Assembly: GCA_964552955.1 (NCBI GenBank)
Contig: CAZKIU010000002.1
Span: forward strand, 1 to 64,000
Source: UBA1413 sp964552955
GTDB taxonomy: Bacteria; Bacteroidota; Bacteroidia; Bacteroidales; Prolixibacteraceae
Direction of reading: 5' to 3'
Length of the DNA stretch: 64,000 nt
Positions 34,140-43,668 of the stretch are shown one piece after another. Within the stretch, counting starts at the first letter, position 1; each line of letters starts with the position of its first letter. The notes beneath the pieces are model-generated. The model saw nothing but the letters and a program-made list of their open reading frames with translations. It was not told where the DNA came from and searched no databases. The position numbers were made by a program, and so were the translations under genes.

Positions 34140-37100
34140 GTGAAAAATGATTTCAACATACTGCAAAAAAAGCTGGATGCTTTTCGGAGGAAGTACCTTT
34201 TCTATCAGTTGGCACGGGGAATTTTGATTTTCGGAGCCCTGTTCATTGTATCATTTGTCATTGTTAACCTCCTCGAGTATTTCCTCTATATGCCTCAACT
34301 TTGGAGGAGGATTCTGTTTTTTACCACTTTACTTTTTAATGGATTGCTGGCAGTCCGCTATGTTCTATTTCCTGCCATCCAATGGTCAGGTATTATAAAA
34401 CTACTCAATAACAGAAAGTTAAATAGCATCATTGCACATTATATTCCAGGTATTAAGGATAAGCTGATTAATGTGCTGGAATTGCACGACCAGCGTGATC
34501 CTAAATATTCCGAAACCCTTACAGAGGCTGCTATCTCTCAAAAAATTAGTGAACTTAAAATTATTGATTTTACGGGTGCCCTTAGTTTAAGGCAATTGCG
34601 ATCCTTGCTGCTTTATTTCCTGGTGAGTTTTCTGGTGGTTTCCGTTATTTTAATGGCCAACAAATCGCTTTTGACTGTTCCCGGAAACCGAATCATCCAT
34701 TTTAACCAGGAGTTTGTCAAACCCGCTCCTTACCAGTTTATTCTCCTCACCCCTTCGCTTGAAGTGGAAAAAGGAAGTGATTTCTCAGTAGAGATGGAAT
34801 GCAGGGGAAAAGAATGGCCCTCGATGATGTATATCAACATAGGGGGCAATAATTTTCTGATGAAATCTTCTGGAGAAGGCAAATTTGTATATGATTTCAG
34901 TACGGTGGTGCGCTCCGTTGATTTCTATTTCACCGATCTGAAATATAAATCCTCTGGTTTTTTACTCGAAGTTGTGGCCTTGCCGGTTATCAATCATTTT
35001 GAAGTGGTGGTACAACCTCCCGGGTATACCGGGGAAGGAGAAAAAACGGTGCAAAATACCGGTGATTTTAAAATCATGGCCGGAAGCCGTTTGACCTGGA
35101 ATTTTGAGTGTTTCGATACTGATTCACTTTGGATTAAAAGCGGCCAAGGATCTGTATTAAAAGCAGAAAAACAGGGAAAGAACAGCTTCTCACTCTCTTC
35201 AGGGGTGGTACGTTCAGATAATTATGAAGTTATGGTTGCCAACCAGAAAACAGGGAAAAAAATGGCCATGACTTTTACCCTGCAGGTGATCCCTGACTAT
35301 TTTCCTGAAATCAGGGTGACCCAAATCCCCGATTCCCTTCACCTGACCAGGTTTTATTTTAAAGGTGAACTTCATGATGATTACGGATTTTCAGCTTTAC
35401 GCTTTCATCTGGTTTCCGGCGAAAACGATTCACTCTTTTCCATTCCGGTCGTACCGCAAATGAGGGATCAGGAATTCTATTATACCTTTGATTTCCTGCA
35501 GTATGCTTCTTTTGGAAAATCAATCAGCTATTTTTTCTCGGTGAGTGACAATGATGGTGTAAACGGGCCTAAAACCACCACCTCTGACAGTTACCTTTTT
35601 TCCTTCCCCGACCGGGATGAATTGAAAAAGACACAAGAAGAAAATTATGATCAGTTGACGGAATTGATGAACCAAAGCAGCCAGGTAGCTTCAGAACTTC
35701 AAAACAGTATCAGGGAGTTACAAATGAAAAATCTGAATGGGAATATTTCTGAATGGGAGAAATCAAGGTTAATGGAGGAGATTCTTAAAGAGAAGACCCA
35801 ATTGGAGGAGATGCTGGAAAAGATCGAACTTCTCAATCAGGAACAGAACAGCTTTCGGAACACTTTTACCCCTCAACAGGAAGAGATCATGAAGAAGCAG
35901 GAGCAGTTGCAGGAGTTACTGGATGAAGTGATGACCGATGAGCTTAAGAAATTGTTGGAAGAGTTCAGTCAGCTGGCGGAGGAGTTTGACAGTAAAAAGC
36001 TCAATGAACTGAGTAAAAAGATGGAATTTTCCTTTGAAGATCTCTCCCGGCAACTCGACAGAAATCTGGAGATGTTGAAAAAGATGGAAATAGAACAGAA
36101 ACTGGAAGATATTGTTCAACGAGTGGAGGAACTGAAAGAGAGAAATGAATCGGGTAAAAATACGTCAGAAGAGGGGAAGGCGCCCAACGAGATGGCACAG
36201 GAGATGGAAGAAGAGCTCCATGAACTGAATGATATAGAACAAGAGCTTCAGTCGGTAATGATGGAGAACCAGGAATTGGAGAAACCTGTGAATTTTGATG
36301 ATTTCAGGGAAGAATTCGGGGAGATCAGGGAACATTTGAAAAAGGCCGGTGAAGAGTTTGGGAAAAGCAATCGCAAAAAGGGGTCTGAAAGTCACAAAAA
36401 TGCCGGCGATCAATTGGGGAATATGGCCTTTGCCATGCGTCAGATGCTAGATGCCGGCAACAGTAAACAAAATTCAGAGAATATAAGGGATTTACGGCAG
36501 ATCTTAAAGAACCTGATTCATCTTTCCTTCAGTCAGGAGGATATTATGGAAAAGGTAAGATCCTCCTCCACAGGGGATCCTGCCTACCGTGTATACAGCC
36601 GCCAGCAAAAAAGTATATCGGAACAGAGCAGGGTGATCAGGGATTCTCTTTATGCACTGGCTAAAAGATCCCCGGAAATTGGAAATGTTGTGAACAATGA
36701 AATCCTGGCCCTGGAATTTAACTTGACCCGATCAGAGGAGCTGATGGGGGAGGGGATCTATTTTCAGGCCGCTGCCAGTCAACAGATGGTAGTCACCGCT
36801 GCCAACAATCTGGCCCTCTTCCTTAGTGATGCCTTGCAGAATATGGAAAATCAACAATCAGACGGGCAGGGAGAAAGTGATAATCCTTCGCAGGGGGGAA
36901 AATCGGGTAAAATGAGTGGTCTTAAGCAACAATCTGAAAATCTGAGGAATCAGTTGCAACAGATGATTGATGAGATGAAAAAAGGAAACCAGGGCAACAT
37001 GAGCCGCCAGATGGGTGAATCTCTGATGATGCATGAAATGATGCAACAGATGTTACGTGACCTGATCAATGGTGGAAATCTGGGGGGTGATGCCCGGAAA

Positions 37101-37433
37101 CAACTGCAGGCTATCGATCAGTTGCTGGAACAAAACCGGCGCGATATTATGAATAAAAGAATTCAACCTGATCTGATCCGGCGACAGAATGAAATTAAAA
37201 CCCGGTTGCTGGAAGCTGACCGCTCTGAAATGGAAAGGGACCAGGATAATAAGCGGGAATCTAATACGGCTGATGATAAATTTTACAGCCAGCCAGCCTT
37301 GATTTTTGAAAAAAACCAGGATAAAAATATAACCATTGAACATATTCAACGTAGCAGGTTGAACATGAATAACTTCTTTCAGGACAAATACAAAAACTAT
37401 GTAGAAAGGTTCAATTCCCATGCCACAGAGTAA
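34140..37433 (+). CDS. DUF4175-family membrane protein
   Basis: Large protein of 1097 residues found in Bacteroidota and related groups. N-terminal membrane helices lie at about 24-45, 54-76 and 158-175. Residues 190-500 form beta-sandwich-like domains (FVVVQPPGYTGEGEKTV type segments). The C-terminal 600 residues are dominated by coiled-coil sequence rich in Glu, Gln, Lys and Met, with many QMLxE and ELxxL heptads. The start is GTG at 34140, since no ATG gives the family N-terminus. It overlaps the next gene by 14 nt. The function is unknown; a scaffold or envelope role is suggested by the architecture and conserved position before ybeY. Confidence 0.85.
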   Translation: MKNDFNILQKKLDAFRRKYLFYQLARGILIFGALFIVSFVIVNLLEYFLYMPQLWRRILFFTTLLFNGLLAVRYVLFPAIQWSGIIKLLNNRKLNSIIAHYIPGIKDKLINVLELHDQRDPKYSETLTEAAISQKISELKIIDFTGALSLRQLRSLLLYFLVSFLVVSVILMANKSLLTVPGNRIIHFNQEFVKPAPYQFILLTPSLEVEKGSDFSVEMECRGKEWPSMMYINIGGNNFLMKSSGEGKFVYDFSTVVRSVDFYFTDLKYKSSGFLLEVVALPVINHFEVVVQPPGYTGEGEKTVQNTGDFKIMAGSRLTWNFECFDTDSLWIKSGQGSVLKAEKQGKNSFSLSSGVVRSDNYEVMVANQKTGKKMAMTFTLQVIPDYFPEIRVTQIPDSLHLTRFYFKGELHDDYGFSALRFHLVSGENDSLFSIPVVPQMRDQEFYYTFDFLQYASFGKSISYFFSVSDNDGVNGPKTTTSDSYLFSFPDRDELKKTQEENYDQLTELMNQSSQVASELQNSIRELQMKNLNGNISEWEKSRLMEEILKEKTQLEEMLEKIELLNQEQNSFRNTFTPQQEEIMKKQEQLQELLDEVMTDELKKLLEEFSQLAEEFDSKKLNELSKKMEFSFEDLSRQLDRNLEMLKKMEIEQKLEDIVQRVEELKERNESGKNTSEEGKAPNEMAQEMEEELHELNDIEQELQSVMMENQELEKPVNFDDFREEFGEIREHLKKAGEEFGKSNRKKGSESHKNAGDQLGNMAFAMRQMLDAGNSKQNSENIRDLRQILKNLIHLSFSQEDIMEKVRSSSTGDPAYRVYSRQQKSISEQSRVIRDSLYALAKRSPEIGNVVNNEILALEFNLTRSEELMGEGIYFQAAASQQMVVTAANNLALFLSDALQNMENQQSDGQGESDNPSQGGKSGKMSGLKQQSENLRNQLQQMIDEMKKGNQGNMSRQMGESLMMHEMMQQMLRDLINGGNLGGDARKQLQAIDQLLEQNRRDIMNKRIQPDLIRRQNEIKTRLLEADRSEMERDQDNKRESNTADDKFYSQPALIFEKNQDKNITIEHIQRSRLNMNNFFQDKYKNYVERFNSHATE

Positions 37434-37836
37434 AAAATCAATTATCATTTCTTCTGATACTGCGGAATTGACACTTGTAGAAAATTTCCTGACTGAGATG
37501 TTTAAAACGTTTCAGGTGGATCAGGAACTATTCGGTAAAGTACTGGTTTGTCTCAACGAGGCTGTCGTCAATTCCATCATGCACGGGAATAAGTACGATG
37601 AAGCCAAAATGGTCCGTATAGAGTGTTTTGCCTGTAAGAAATATCTCTATTTCAGAGTAATTGATGAAGGAGAAGGGTTTAATTATGAAGAACTTCCCGA
37701 TCCGACTTGTGTGGAAAACCTGATGAAAGAATCAGGAAGGGGAATTTTCATTATCAGGAATTTTTCAGATGGTATATTTTTCAGGGAAAAAGGAAATATT
37801 ATTGAATTCAAGATAGATAAAAGTGGGCAGAATTGA
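37420..37836 (+). CDS. RsbW-like ATP-binding protein
   Basis: GHKL-fold ATPase of 138 residues like anti-sigma factor kinases RsbW/SpoIIAB. The N-box is LNEAVVNSIMHGNKYD at about residues 46-61, G1 is DEGEGFNYEELPDP at about 86-99 and G2 is ESGRGIFIIRNF at about 108-119. It has no membrane or sensor domain. It overlaps DUF4175 and ybeY by 14 nt on each side, so the cluster is translated as a unit. The partner (sigma factor, anti-anti-sigma factor or other) is not in the window, so the molecular role is open. Confidence 0.86.
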   Translation: MPQSKKSIIISSDTAELTLVENFLTEMFKTFQVDQELFGKVLVCLNEAVVNSIMHGNKYDEAKMVRIECFACKKYLYFRVIDEGEGFNYEELPDPTCVENLMKESGRGIFIIRNFSDGIFFREKGNIIEFKIDKSGQN

Positions 37837-38257
37837 TTTTTTCTTTGAAGATGTGGCCAGGATCAGGGTTAAACAGGATTTCTTGCGTTCTGTTATCAGG
37901 GGAATAGCTGAAAATGAGAATAGAGAGACGGGGCCGGTCAATGTAGTTTTCTGTTCCGATGCATACCTGCTTCAAATCAACATTGACTTTCTGGCACACG
38001 ATTATTATACCGACATCATTACCTTCGACAATGGCACAGCTCAACTGATTGCCGGCGAACTATATATCAGTATCGACAGAATAAAGGAAAACAGTCTTCT
38101 GTATGGCGTTTCCTTCAGGATGGAACTGGCCAGGGTCGTCATACACGGCATATTGCATCTTGCCGGTTATAAGGATAAAAGTCCGGGTGATAAAAAGAAG
38201 ATGAAACAGAAGGAAGATTTTTATCTTCGCAGGTTCGATGTAGAAACGCGTTACTGA
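37823..38257 (+). CDS. ybeY: Endoribonuclease YbeY (rRNA maturation)
   Basis: Single-strand RNase needed for 16S rRNA 3' maturation and ribosome quality control. The 144-residue protein has the family core: INIDFLAHDYYTDIITFD at about 53-70 and IAGELYISIDRI. The zinc motif reads HGILHLAGYKDK at about 112-123: the first two His ligands match HGxLHLxGYDH, while the third His is replaced in GYKDK. That replacement seems usual for this phylum. The start is GTG at 37823, inside the preceding gene. Its TGA overlaps the mnmG ATG by one base (TGATG). Confidence 0.92.
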   Translation: MGRIDFFFEDVARIRVKQDFLRSVIRGIAENENRETGPVNVVFCSDAYLLQINIDFLAHDYYTDIITFDNGTAQLIAGELYISIDRIKENSLLYGVSFRMELARVVIHGILHLAGYKDKSPGDKKKMKQKEDFYLRRFDVETRY

Positions 38258-40140
38258 TGCTACCTGAATACGATGTGATCGTGGTCGGTGGAGGCCATGC
38301 GGGATGTGAGGCAGCGGCTGCGGCGGCTCACCTGGGTTCCCATACTCTGCTGATATCCATGGACATGACCAAATTTGCCCAAATGTCCTGCAATCCTGCG
38401 ATGGGAGGTATTGCCAAGGGACAGATTATCAGGGAAATAGATGCTTTGGGAGGCATGTCTGGTATCGTTTCTGACCGGACCTCCATACAGTTCAGGATGC
38501 TTAACCGCTCTAAAGGACCTGCGATGTGGAGTCCCAGAGCTCAGATTGACAGGATGCGTTTTTCGGAAGAGTGGCGACGTATTCTTGAAAACACCGATGG
38601 ACTGGATTTATGGCAGGACACAGTGGTCAGGCTGCTTATTTCTGAGGGAGTCGTCAAAGGTGTTATCACACGGCTGGGTGTGGAGTTCAGGGCCAAGACT
38701 GTTGTTCTGACTAACGGTACTTTTCTGAACGGTTTAATGCATGTGGGCCGTAGCAAGGTCGAGGGCGGCAGAATGGGTGAGTCAGCCTCCTATTTTATCA
38801 GCGACCAACTGGCTGAAACTGGCTTCAAAACGGGTCGGCTTAAAACCGGTACTCCGGTGAGAATTGACGGCCGGTCGGTGAATTTTGAGCTCCTGGAAGA
38901 ACAGAAGGGGGATACCGGTGGTTATAAATTCTCTTTTTTACCGGATGAGAAGTCATCATTAAAGCAGAGGTCCTGCTGGATTACCTTTACCAATAAGGAA
39001 GTCCATCAGATTCTGAAATCGGGTTTTGACGACTCGCCCATGTACAATGGGACCATTCAAAGCACGGGACCGCGTTATTGTCCAAGCATAGAATCCAAAC
39101 TGGTGACTTTTGCCGATAAGTTGCAGCATCAATTGTTTCTTGAACCTGAAGGGGAGGAGACCCGGGAGTTTTACCTCAATGGTTTTTCCAGTTCCCTTCC
39201 GTGGGATGTGCAGTATGCAGCCCTGCGAAAAATCAAGGGGTTAGAGCAAGTAAGGATCTACAGACCGGGTTACGCCATTGAGTATGATTATTTTGATCCC
39301 ACCCAGTTGCGTGCAACGCTGGAGACAAAACTGGTGCATCATCTCTTTTTTGCGGGACAGATCAATGGAACAACCGGTTATGAGGAAGCTGGTGCCCAGG
39401 GGTTGATGGCGGGGATCAACGCACATCTCAAGGCTAAGGGTGAGAAGGAAGAATTTATCCTGGGCAGGGATGAAGCCTATATCGGAGTACTCATTGATGA
39501 CCTGGTGACCAAAGGGGTGGATGAGCCTTACAGGATGTTTACCAGCCGGGCCGAATATAGGATATTGTTACGTCAGGACAATGCCGACGAGCGGTTGACC
39601 CGTAAAGGAGCTGCTTTAGGATTGGCATCTCCTGAAAGGGTGGCCCTGCTGGAAGGGAAATTGGCTTTGCGGTCTGAAATTACCGGGTTTCTCCGGAACT
39701 TTTCGATCAAACCAGAGTATGCCCAATCCGTACTCGAGAAAAGGGAGACGGCCCTGCTGAAGCAACCCGTGAGGCTGATCGAATTGCTGTTAAGACCTCA
39801 GATTTCTATCGTGGATTTGGTGGAGGAAATCACCCCCTTTGGAGCCCATGTAAAGCGCCTCGGAATGGGGGAACGCTCTGCTGAAATCTTGGAATCCGCC
39901 GAAATTTCGGTTAAATACGAGGGGTATATCAACCGGGAGAAAGCCTTGGCGGATAAGTTAAATAGACTGGAACACATTGATATTCAGCGAAAATTCGATT
40001 ATTCAACCCTTCAAAGTCTTTCCACTGAAGCGCGGCAGAAGCTCACGGCGTTGCAGCCTGCCACGATCGGACAGGCCAGCCGGATTCCCGGGGTCTCACC
40101 GGCCGATATTCAGGTGTTGCTGATTTTGCTGGGTAGATAA
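38257..40140 (+). CDS. mnmG: tRNA U34 carboxymethylaminomethyl synthesis protein MnmG
   Basis: FAD- and NADH-dependent enzyme that, with MnmE, installs the cmnm5 group on wobble uridine of several tRNAs. The 627-residue length is typical of GidA. The Rossmann motif is VVGGGHAGCEAAAAAAHLG at about residues 8-26. Other landmarks are MSCNPAMGGIAKGQIIREIDALGG at about 46-69 in segments, LKTGTPVRIDGRS, and the C-terminal EEAGAQGLMAGINAHL and YRMFTSRAEYRILLRQDNAD. The last residues enter the MnmE-binding domain. A parS-like palindrome starts 2 nt after its stop. Confidence 0.97.
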   Translation: MLPEYDVIVVGGGHAGCEAAAAAAHLGSHTLLISMDMTKFAQMSCNPAMGGIAKGQIIREIDALGGMSGIVSDRTSIQFRMLNRSKGPAMWSPRAQIDRMRFSEEWRRILENTDGLDLWQDTVVRLLISEGVVKGVITRLGVEFRAKTVVLTNGTFLNGLMHVGRSKVEGGRMGESASYFISDQLAETGFKTGRLKTGTPVRIDGRSVNFELLEEQKGDTGGYKFSFLPDEKSSLKQRSCWITFTNKEVHQILKSGFDDSPMYNGTIQSTGPRYCPSIESKLVTFADKLQHQLFLEPEGEETREFYLNGFSSSLPWDVQYAALRKIKGLEQVRIYRPGYAIEYDYFDPTQLRATLETKLVHHLFFAGQINGTTGYEEAGAQGLMAGINAHLKAKGEKEEFILGRDEAYIGVLIDDLVTKGVDEPYRMFTSRAEYRILLRQDNADERLTRKGAALGLASPERVALLEGKLALRSEITGFLRNFSIKPEYAQSVLEKRETALLKQPVRLIELLLRPQISIVDLVEEITPFGAHVKRLGMGERSAEILESAEISVKYEGYINREKALADKLNRLEHIDIQRKFDYSTLQSLSTEARQKLTALQPATIGQASRIPGVSPADIQVLLILLGR

Positions 40141-40141
40141 A

Positions 40142-40157
40142 TGTTCCACGTGGAACA
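40142..40157. promoter_or_regulatory. parS: parS-like ParB-binding palindrome
   Basis: TGTTCCACGTGGAACA is a perfect 16-bp palindrome matching the chromosomal parS consensus TGTTnCACGTGnAACA. The GTTCCAC half-site is known from Pseudomonas parS. It lies directly after mnmG, whose gene neighbours parAB in many bacteria. No parA or parB is in the window. Likely a chromosome-segregation site, which would place the segment on the origin-proximal part of the chromosome. Confidence 0.75.
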
Positions 40158-40172
40158 AAAAAAGGTAAACCA

Positions 40173-40694
40173 ATGGATTTAAAGAAATATATCAGAGAGG
40201 TGGCTGATTTTCCCCAACCGGGCATCAGTTTCAAGGATATTACCACCCTTATCGGGGATGCTGCGGCTTACCGTGAGGTGGTAGACCAGATCACGGCTCA
40301 TTTTGCCGATCAGGGGATCACCCGGGTGGTTTCCCTCGAATCGCGTGGTTTTATTGTAGGGGGTGCCCTGGCTTACCGGCTCGGGGCCGGGTTCGTGCCC
40401 ATCCGTAAGGCCGGAAAACTCCCTGCCTCCACCATCGCCATGTCCTATGACCTGGAATATGGGACCGATACCATAGAGATCCATGCCGATGCCCTCTCCC
40501 CACAGGATGTGGTTTTGATTCACGATGACCTGCTGGCCACCGGGGGGACCGCCCTGGCCGCACTCAATCTGGTGCGTAAAATGAAGGTCTCCCGCATTTA
40601 TCTCAGCTTTATCTGCGATCTGCAGTTTATCCAGACCCCTCTCAAGGAGGAACTCCAAAAATACGAGCCCCATGTCCTGGTCAGCTACCCATAA
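40173..40694 (+). CDS. apt: Adenine phosphoribosyltransferase
   Basis: Purine-salvage enzyme joining adenine to PRPP to form AMP. The 173-residue protein begins DLKKYIREVADFPQPGISFKDITTL in segments (residues 2-26), typical of Apt. The PRPP-binding motif is VVLIHDDLLATGGTALAAL at about 111-129. The flexible loop region VPIRKAGKLPASTIAMSYDLEYG precedes it. It lies between the parS-like site and uvrC; uvrC starts 3 nt after its stop. Confidence 0.95.
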   Translation: MDLKKYIREVADFPQPGISFKDITTLIGDAAAYREVVDQITAHFADQGITRVVSLESRGFIVGGALAYRLGAGFVPIRKAGKLPASTIAMSYDLEYGTDTIEIHADALSPQDVVLIHDDLLATGGTALAALNLVRKMKVSRIYLSFICDLQFIQTPLKEELQKYEPHVLVSYP

Positions 40695-40697
40695 TCC

Positions 40698-42563
40698 TTG
40701 CCCTTGAGTGAGAAAATCATCAACCGCCACCTGGCCCACCTGAAGGAACTCATCGCCTTGCTGCCTGACCTTCCGGGGATCTACCAATATTTCGACAATA
40801 CTGGGATGATCATCTATATTGGAAAGGCCAAAAACCTGAAGAGGCGGGTCTCCTCCTACTTCAATAAAACCCCGGAAAACAGGAAAACCGCCCTGCTGGT
40901 GCGCAATATCGCCGATATCCGTCATATGGTGGTGGACTCGGAAGAGGATGCCCTTTTGCTCGAGAATAACCTGATCAAGAAATACAGGCCCCGCTATAAC
41001 ATCCGTCTCAAAGATGATAAGACCTATCCTTGGCTTTGTATCAAAAATGAACGGTTTCCCAGGGTATATAAAACCCGGCAGGTCGTACGCGATGGTTCCG
41101 AATATTTTGGCCCCTTTACTTCCTGGATGACGGTATCGACCTTGCTCGAACTCATTAAGAAGCTATATAAGCTGAGGACCTGCAATTACCTCCTGACCGA
41201 GGAGAACATCGCCAGAAGCAAATACCGGCTTTGCCTGGAATACCATATCGGTAACTGTAAGGGACCCTGTGAGGGACTGGTGAGTGAAGCGGTCTACAAC
41301 CAGGGCATCTCCGAGATCAGGGATATTCTTAAGGGAAATGTGACTGGTGTCATCCGCCAGTTAAAGGAACTCATGCGACGGCATGCAGGCGCCTACCAGT
41401 TCGAAGAAGCCCAGATGGTCAAGGAGAAAATCGCGGCGCTCGAAAAATACCAGAGCCGTTCCACTGTGGTGAGTCCCACCATTACCGATGTCGATGTCTA
41501 TACCATCGATTCGGATGAGAAGGTGGCTGTTGTCAATTATCTGAGGATTATCAAGGGAGCCATTGTACAAACCTACAGCATGGAAATCCGCAAACAGCTC
41601 GATGAGCCTGACCAGGAATTGCTTTTATCCGCTATGGTCGACATCCGGCAAAGGTTATACAGCCAGGCCCGTGAAATCATTGTCCCTTTCAGGATCCCAG
41701 CCGTTCTGGCCAATGTGAAATTTACCGTACCCCAGAAGGGGGAAAAGGTCAAACTTCTGGAGCTTTCCCGCAGAAATGCCCGCTACTACAGGTTGGAAAG
41801 AGAAAAACAGGCCGCTGCTCAAACCCCACTACGACCCGCGGAAAGGATTCTGGAGACCCTTCGTAAAGACCTGCGGATGCAGGAGCTTCCGGCGAGAATT
41901 GAATGTTTTGATAACAGCAACCTCCAGGGCAGTTTCCCCGTGGCAGCCTGTGTGGTCTTTATCCAAGGCAAACCGGCTAAAAGGGAATACCGTCATTTCA
42001 ATGTTAAAACCGTTGAAGGAATCGATGATTTTGCCTCCATGGAGGAGATCGTGACCCGCAGATACCGCCGGCAACTGGACGAAGCGCAACCCCTCCCGCA
42101 ATTGATCGTCATCGACGGTGGCAAAGGACAGTTGTCTGCCGCCACTTCCGCCCTGGAAAAGTTGCAGCTCCGGGGTAAAATCACCATTATCGGTATTGCC
42201 AAACGTTTGGAGGAGATCTATTTCCCGGGTGACCAGGTTCCGCTTTACCTGGATAAGAAATCGGAATCCCTGAAACTTCTCAGTCAACTCCGCGACGAAG
42301 CCCACCGCTTTGGCATTACCTTCCACCGTCAGAAAAGATCCTCCGGTTTCCTCCAATCAGAACTCGATGGTATCACGGGCATTGGTCCTGTCACCATCCA
42401 AAAACTCCTCCGGAAATACCAATCGGTGCGTAACCTCCGGCAACTCTCGCGCGAACAGCTCTCTGCCGAAATCGGTAACGCCCGGGCGACCCTCCTTTAC
42501 AATTATTGGCTCCAATCAGCAGATTCTTCTCCCGTTGATTCGGATAAGGTAGGTGAAGAATAG
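40698..42563 (+). CDS. uvrC: UvrABC excinuclease subunit C
   Basis: Makes the dual incision in nucleotide excision repair. The N-terminal GIY-YIG domain reads PGIYQYFDNTGMIIYIGKAKNLKRRVSSYF in segments (residues about 21-50). A UVR motif region (EEAQMVKEKIAALEKYQ) lies at about 238. The C-terminal RNase-H-like nuclease has ECFDNSNLQG at about 397 and VIDGGKGQLSAA at about 474. Tandem helix-hairpin-helix motifs end the protein. The 621-residue length is standard. The start is TTG at 40698; a second TTG two codons later is possible. Last gene of the operon. Confidence 0.95.
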   Translation: MPLSEKIINRHLAHLKELIALLPDLPGIYQYFDNTGMIIYIGKAKNLKRRVSSYFNKTPENRKTALLVRNIADIRHMVVDSEEDALLLENNLIKKYRPRYNIRLKDDKTYPWLCIKNERFPRVYKTRQVVRDGSEYFGPFTSWMTVSTLLELIKKLYKLRTCNYLLTEENIARSKYRLCLEYHIGNCKGPCEGLVSEAVYNQGISEIRDILKGNVTGVIRQLKELMRRHAGAYQFEEAQMVKEKIAALEKYQSRSTVVSPTITDVDVYTIDSDEKVAVVNYLRIIKGAIVQTYSMEIRKQLDEPDQELLLSAMVDIRQRLYSQAREIIVPFRIPAVLANVKFTVPQKGEKVKLLELSRRNARYYRLEREKQAAAQTPLRPAERILETLRKDLRMQELPARIECFDNSNLQGSFPVAACVVFIQGKPAKREYRHFNVKTVEGIDDFASMEEIVTRRYRRQLDEAQPLPQLIVIDGGKGQLSAATSALEKLQLRGKITIIGIAKRLEEIYFPGDQVPLYLDKKSESLKLLSQLRDEAHRFGITFHRQKRSSGFLQSELDGITGIGPVTIQKLLRKYQSVRNLRQLSREQLSAEIGNARATLLYNYWLQSADSSPVDSDKVGEE

Positions 42564-42701
42564 GTTATAAATAACTGATATACAGTTTTCTATATTCTAT
42601 TTAACAAAATATAATACGAATCCTTGTGTTGAAATGGAGGGAGAAGCCGCTGGGTCGGGGATCTTCGTTTCTGGAAGGGATCAGGTTAGACCAGTTAGCG
42701 G

Positions 42702-43652
42702 TCAGAAGGGTTGCCGGTATTTATCGTCTGATTCTAGGAGTCCGAGATAGCTGATATAACGTGAGAGGGCGATGTCTCCTTTTTCCACGGCATCTTTGAC
42801 GGCGCATTGCGGTTCATGAGTATGTGAGCAGTTATTGTATTGGCAGTTGGAAGAGGTGGAAAAGATTTCACGGAAATAGTGGGATATTTCCCAGGGTTCC
42901 ATTTCCAGCATGCCAAAGGCTTTTATGCCTGGGGTGTCGATAATATAACCGCCGAAGCTGAGTTCGAAGAGTTCTGAAAAGGTGGTCGTATGTTTTCCTT
43001 TCTCGTGGTAGTCTGAAATTTCGCAGGTACGCAGGTTCAGTCCGGGTTGGAGCAGGTTGATCAGGGTGGATTTACCTACACCGCTGTGCCCGTTGAAGAC
43101 GCTGATTTTGTCTTTCATCTTGTTTTTGAGATCCTCCATCCCTTCCATGGACAGGGCGGAGGTGTGCAGGCAGGGGTAACCGAGATGGGTATAAAGCTGG
43201 GTGAGTTGGTGAAGGGTTTCGAAATGTGCAGGCGTGTATCTGTCGGTTTTATTGAACACCAGTACGACAGGGATACGGTAGGCTTCGGCAGAGGCCAGGT
43301 AACGGTCGATGAAGGTGGTTGTCGTGACAGGGTAGCTGATGGTGACGACCAGGAGAGCCTGGTCAATATTGGCGGCTATGATATGGGCCGGATGGGAGAG
43401 GTTCTGTGACCTGCGGATGATGTAATTTTGCCGTTCGTAGATCTTTTGGATCATGCCGATAAGCTGCCCGTGGTCCTGACTTTCCTTTTCAAGATATTGA
43501 AAATCAACCCGGTCGCCCACAGCGACCGGGTTGGTGGTTTGGATTCCTTTTAAACGGAGGTTTCCCCTGATACGGCATTCATAGCGGGTGCCTTCGTCAT
43601 CCCTGACGGTAAACCAGCTACCAGTGGAGCGTATGACTATTCCGCTTTTCAA
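42702..43652 (-). CDS. rsgA: Ribosome small subunit-dependent GTPase RsgA
   Basis: Circularly permuted GTPase (YjeQ) that checks late 30S subunit assembly. An OB-fold occupies residues 1-70 (RSTGSWFTVRDDEGTRYECRIRG). GTPase motifs appear in permuted order: NKTDRY (G4) at about 134, GHSGVGKSTLINLL (G1) at about 187-200, and DTPGIKAFG (G3) at about 239. The C-terminal zinc domain has SNCQYNNCSHTHEPQC with the Cys/His ligands at about 272-287. Encoded 16 nt after tdh on the same strand. Confidence 0.96.
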   Translation of the reverse strand: MKSGIVIRSTGSWFTVRDDEGTRYECRIRGNLRLKGIQTTNPVAVGDRVDFQYLEKESQDHGQLIGMIQKIYERQNYIIRRSQNLSHPAHIIAANIDQALLVVTISYPVTTTTFIDRYLASAEAYRIPVVLVFNKTDRYTPAHFETLHQLTQLYTHLGYPCLHTSALSMEGMEDLKNKMKDKISVFNGHSGVGKSTLINLLQPGLNLRTCEISDYHEKGKHTTTFSELFELSFGGYIIDTPGIKAFGMLEMEPWEISHYFREIFSTSSNCQYNNCSHTHEPQCAVKDAVEKGDIALSRYISYLGLLESDDKYRQPF

Positions 43653-43668
43653 AGGTCAGTGTGATTGA

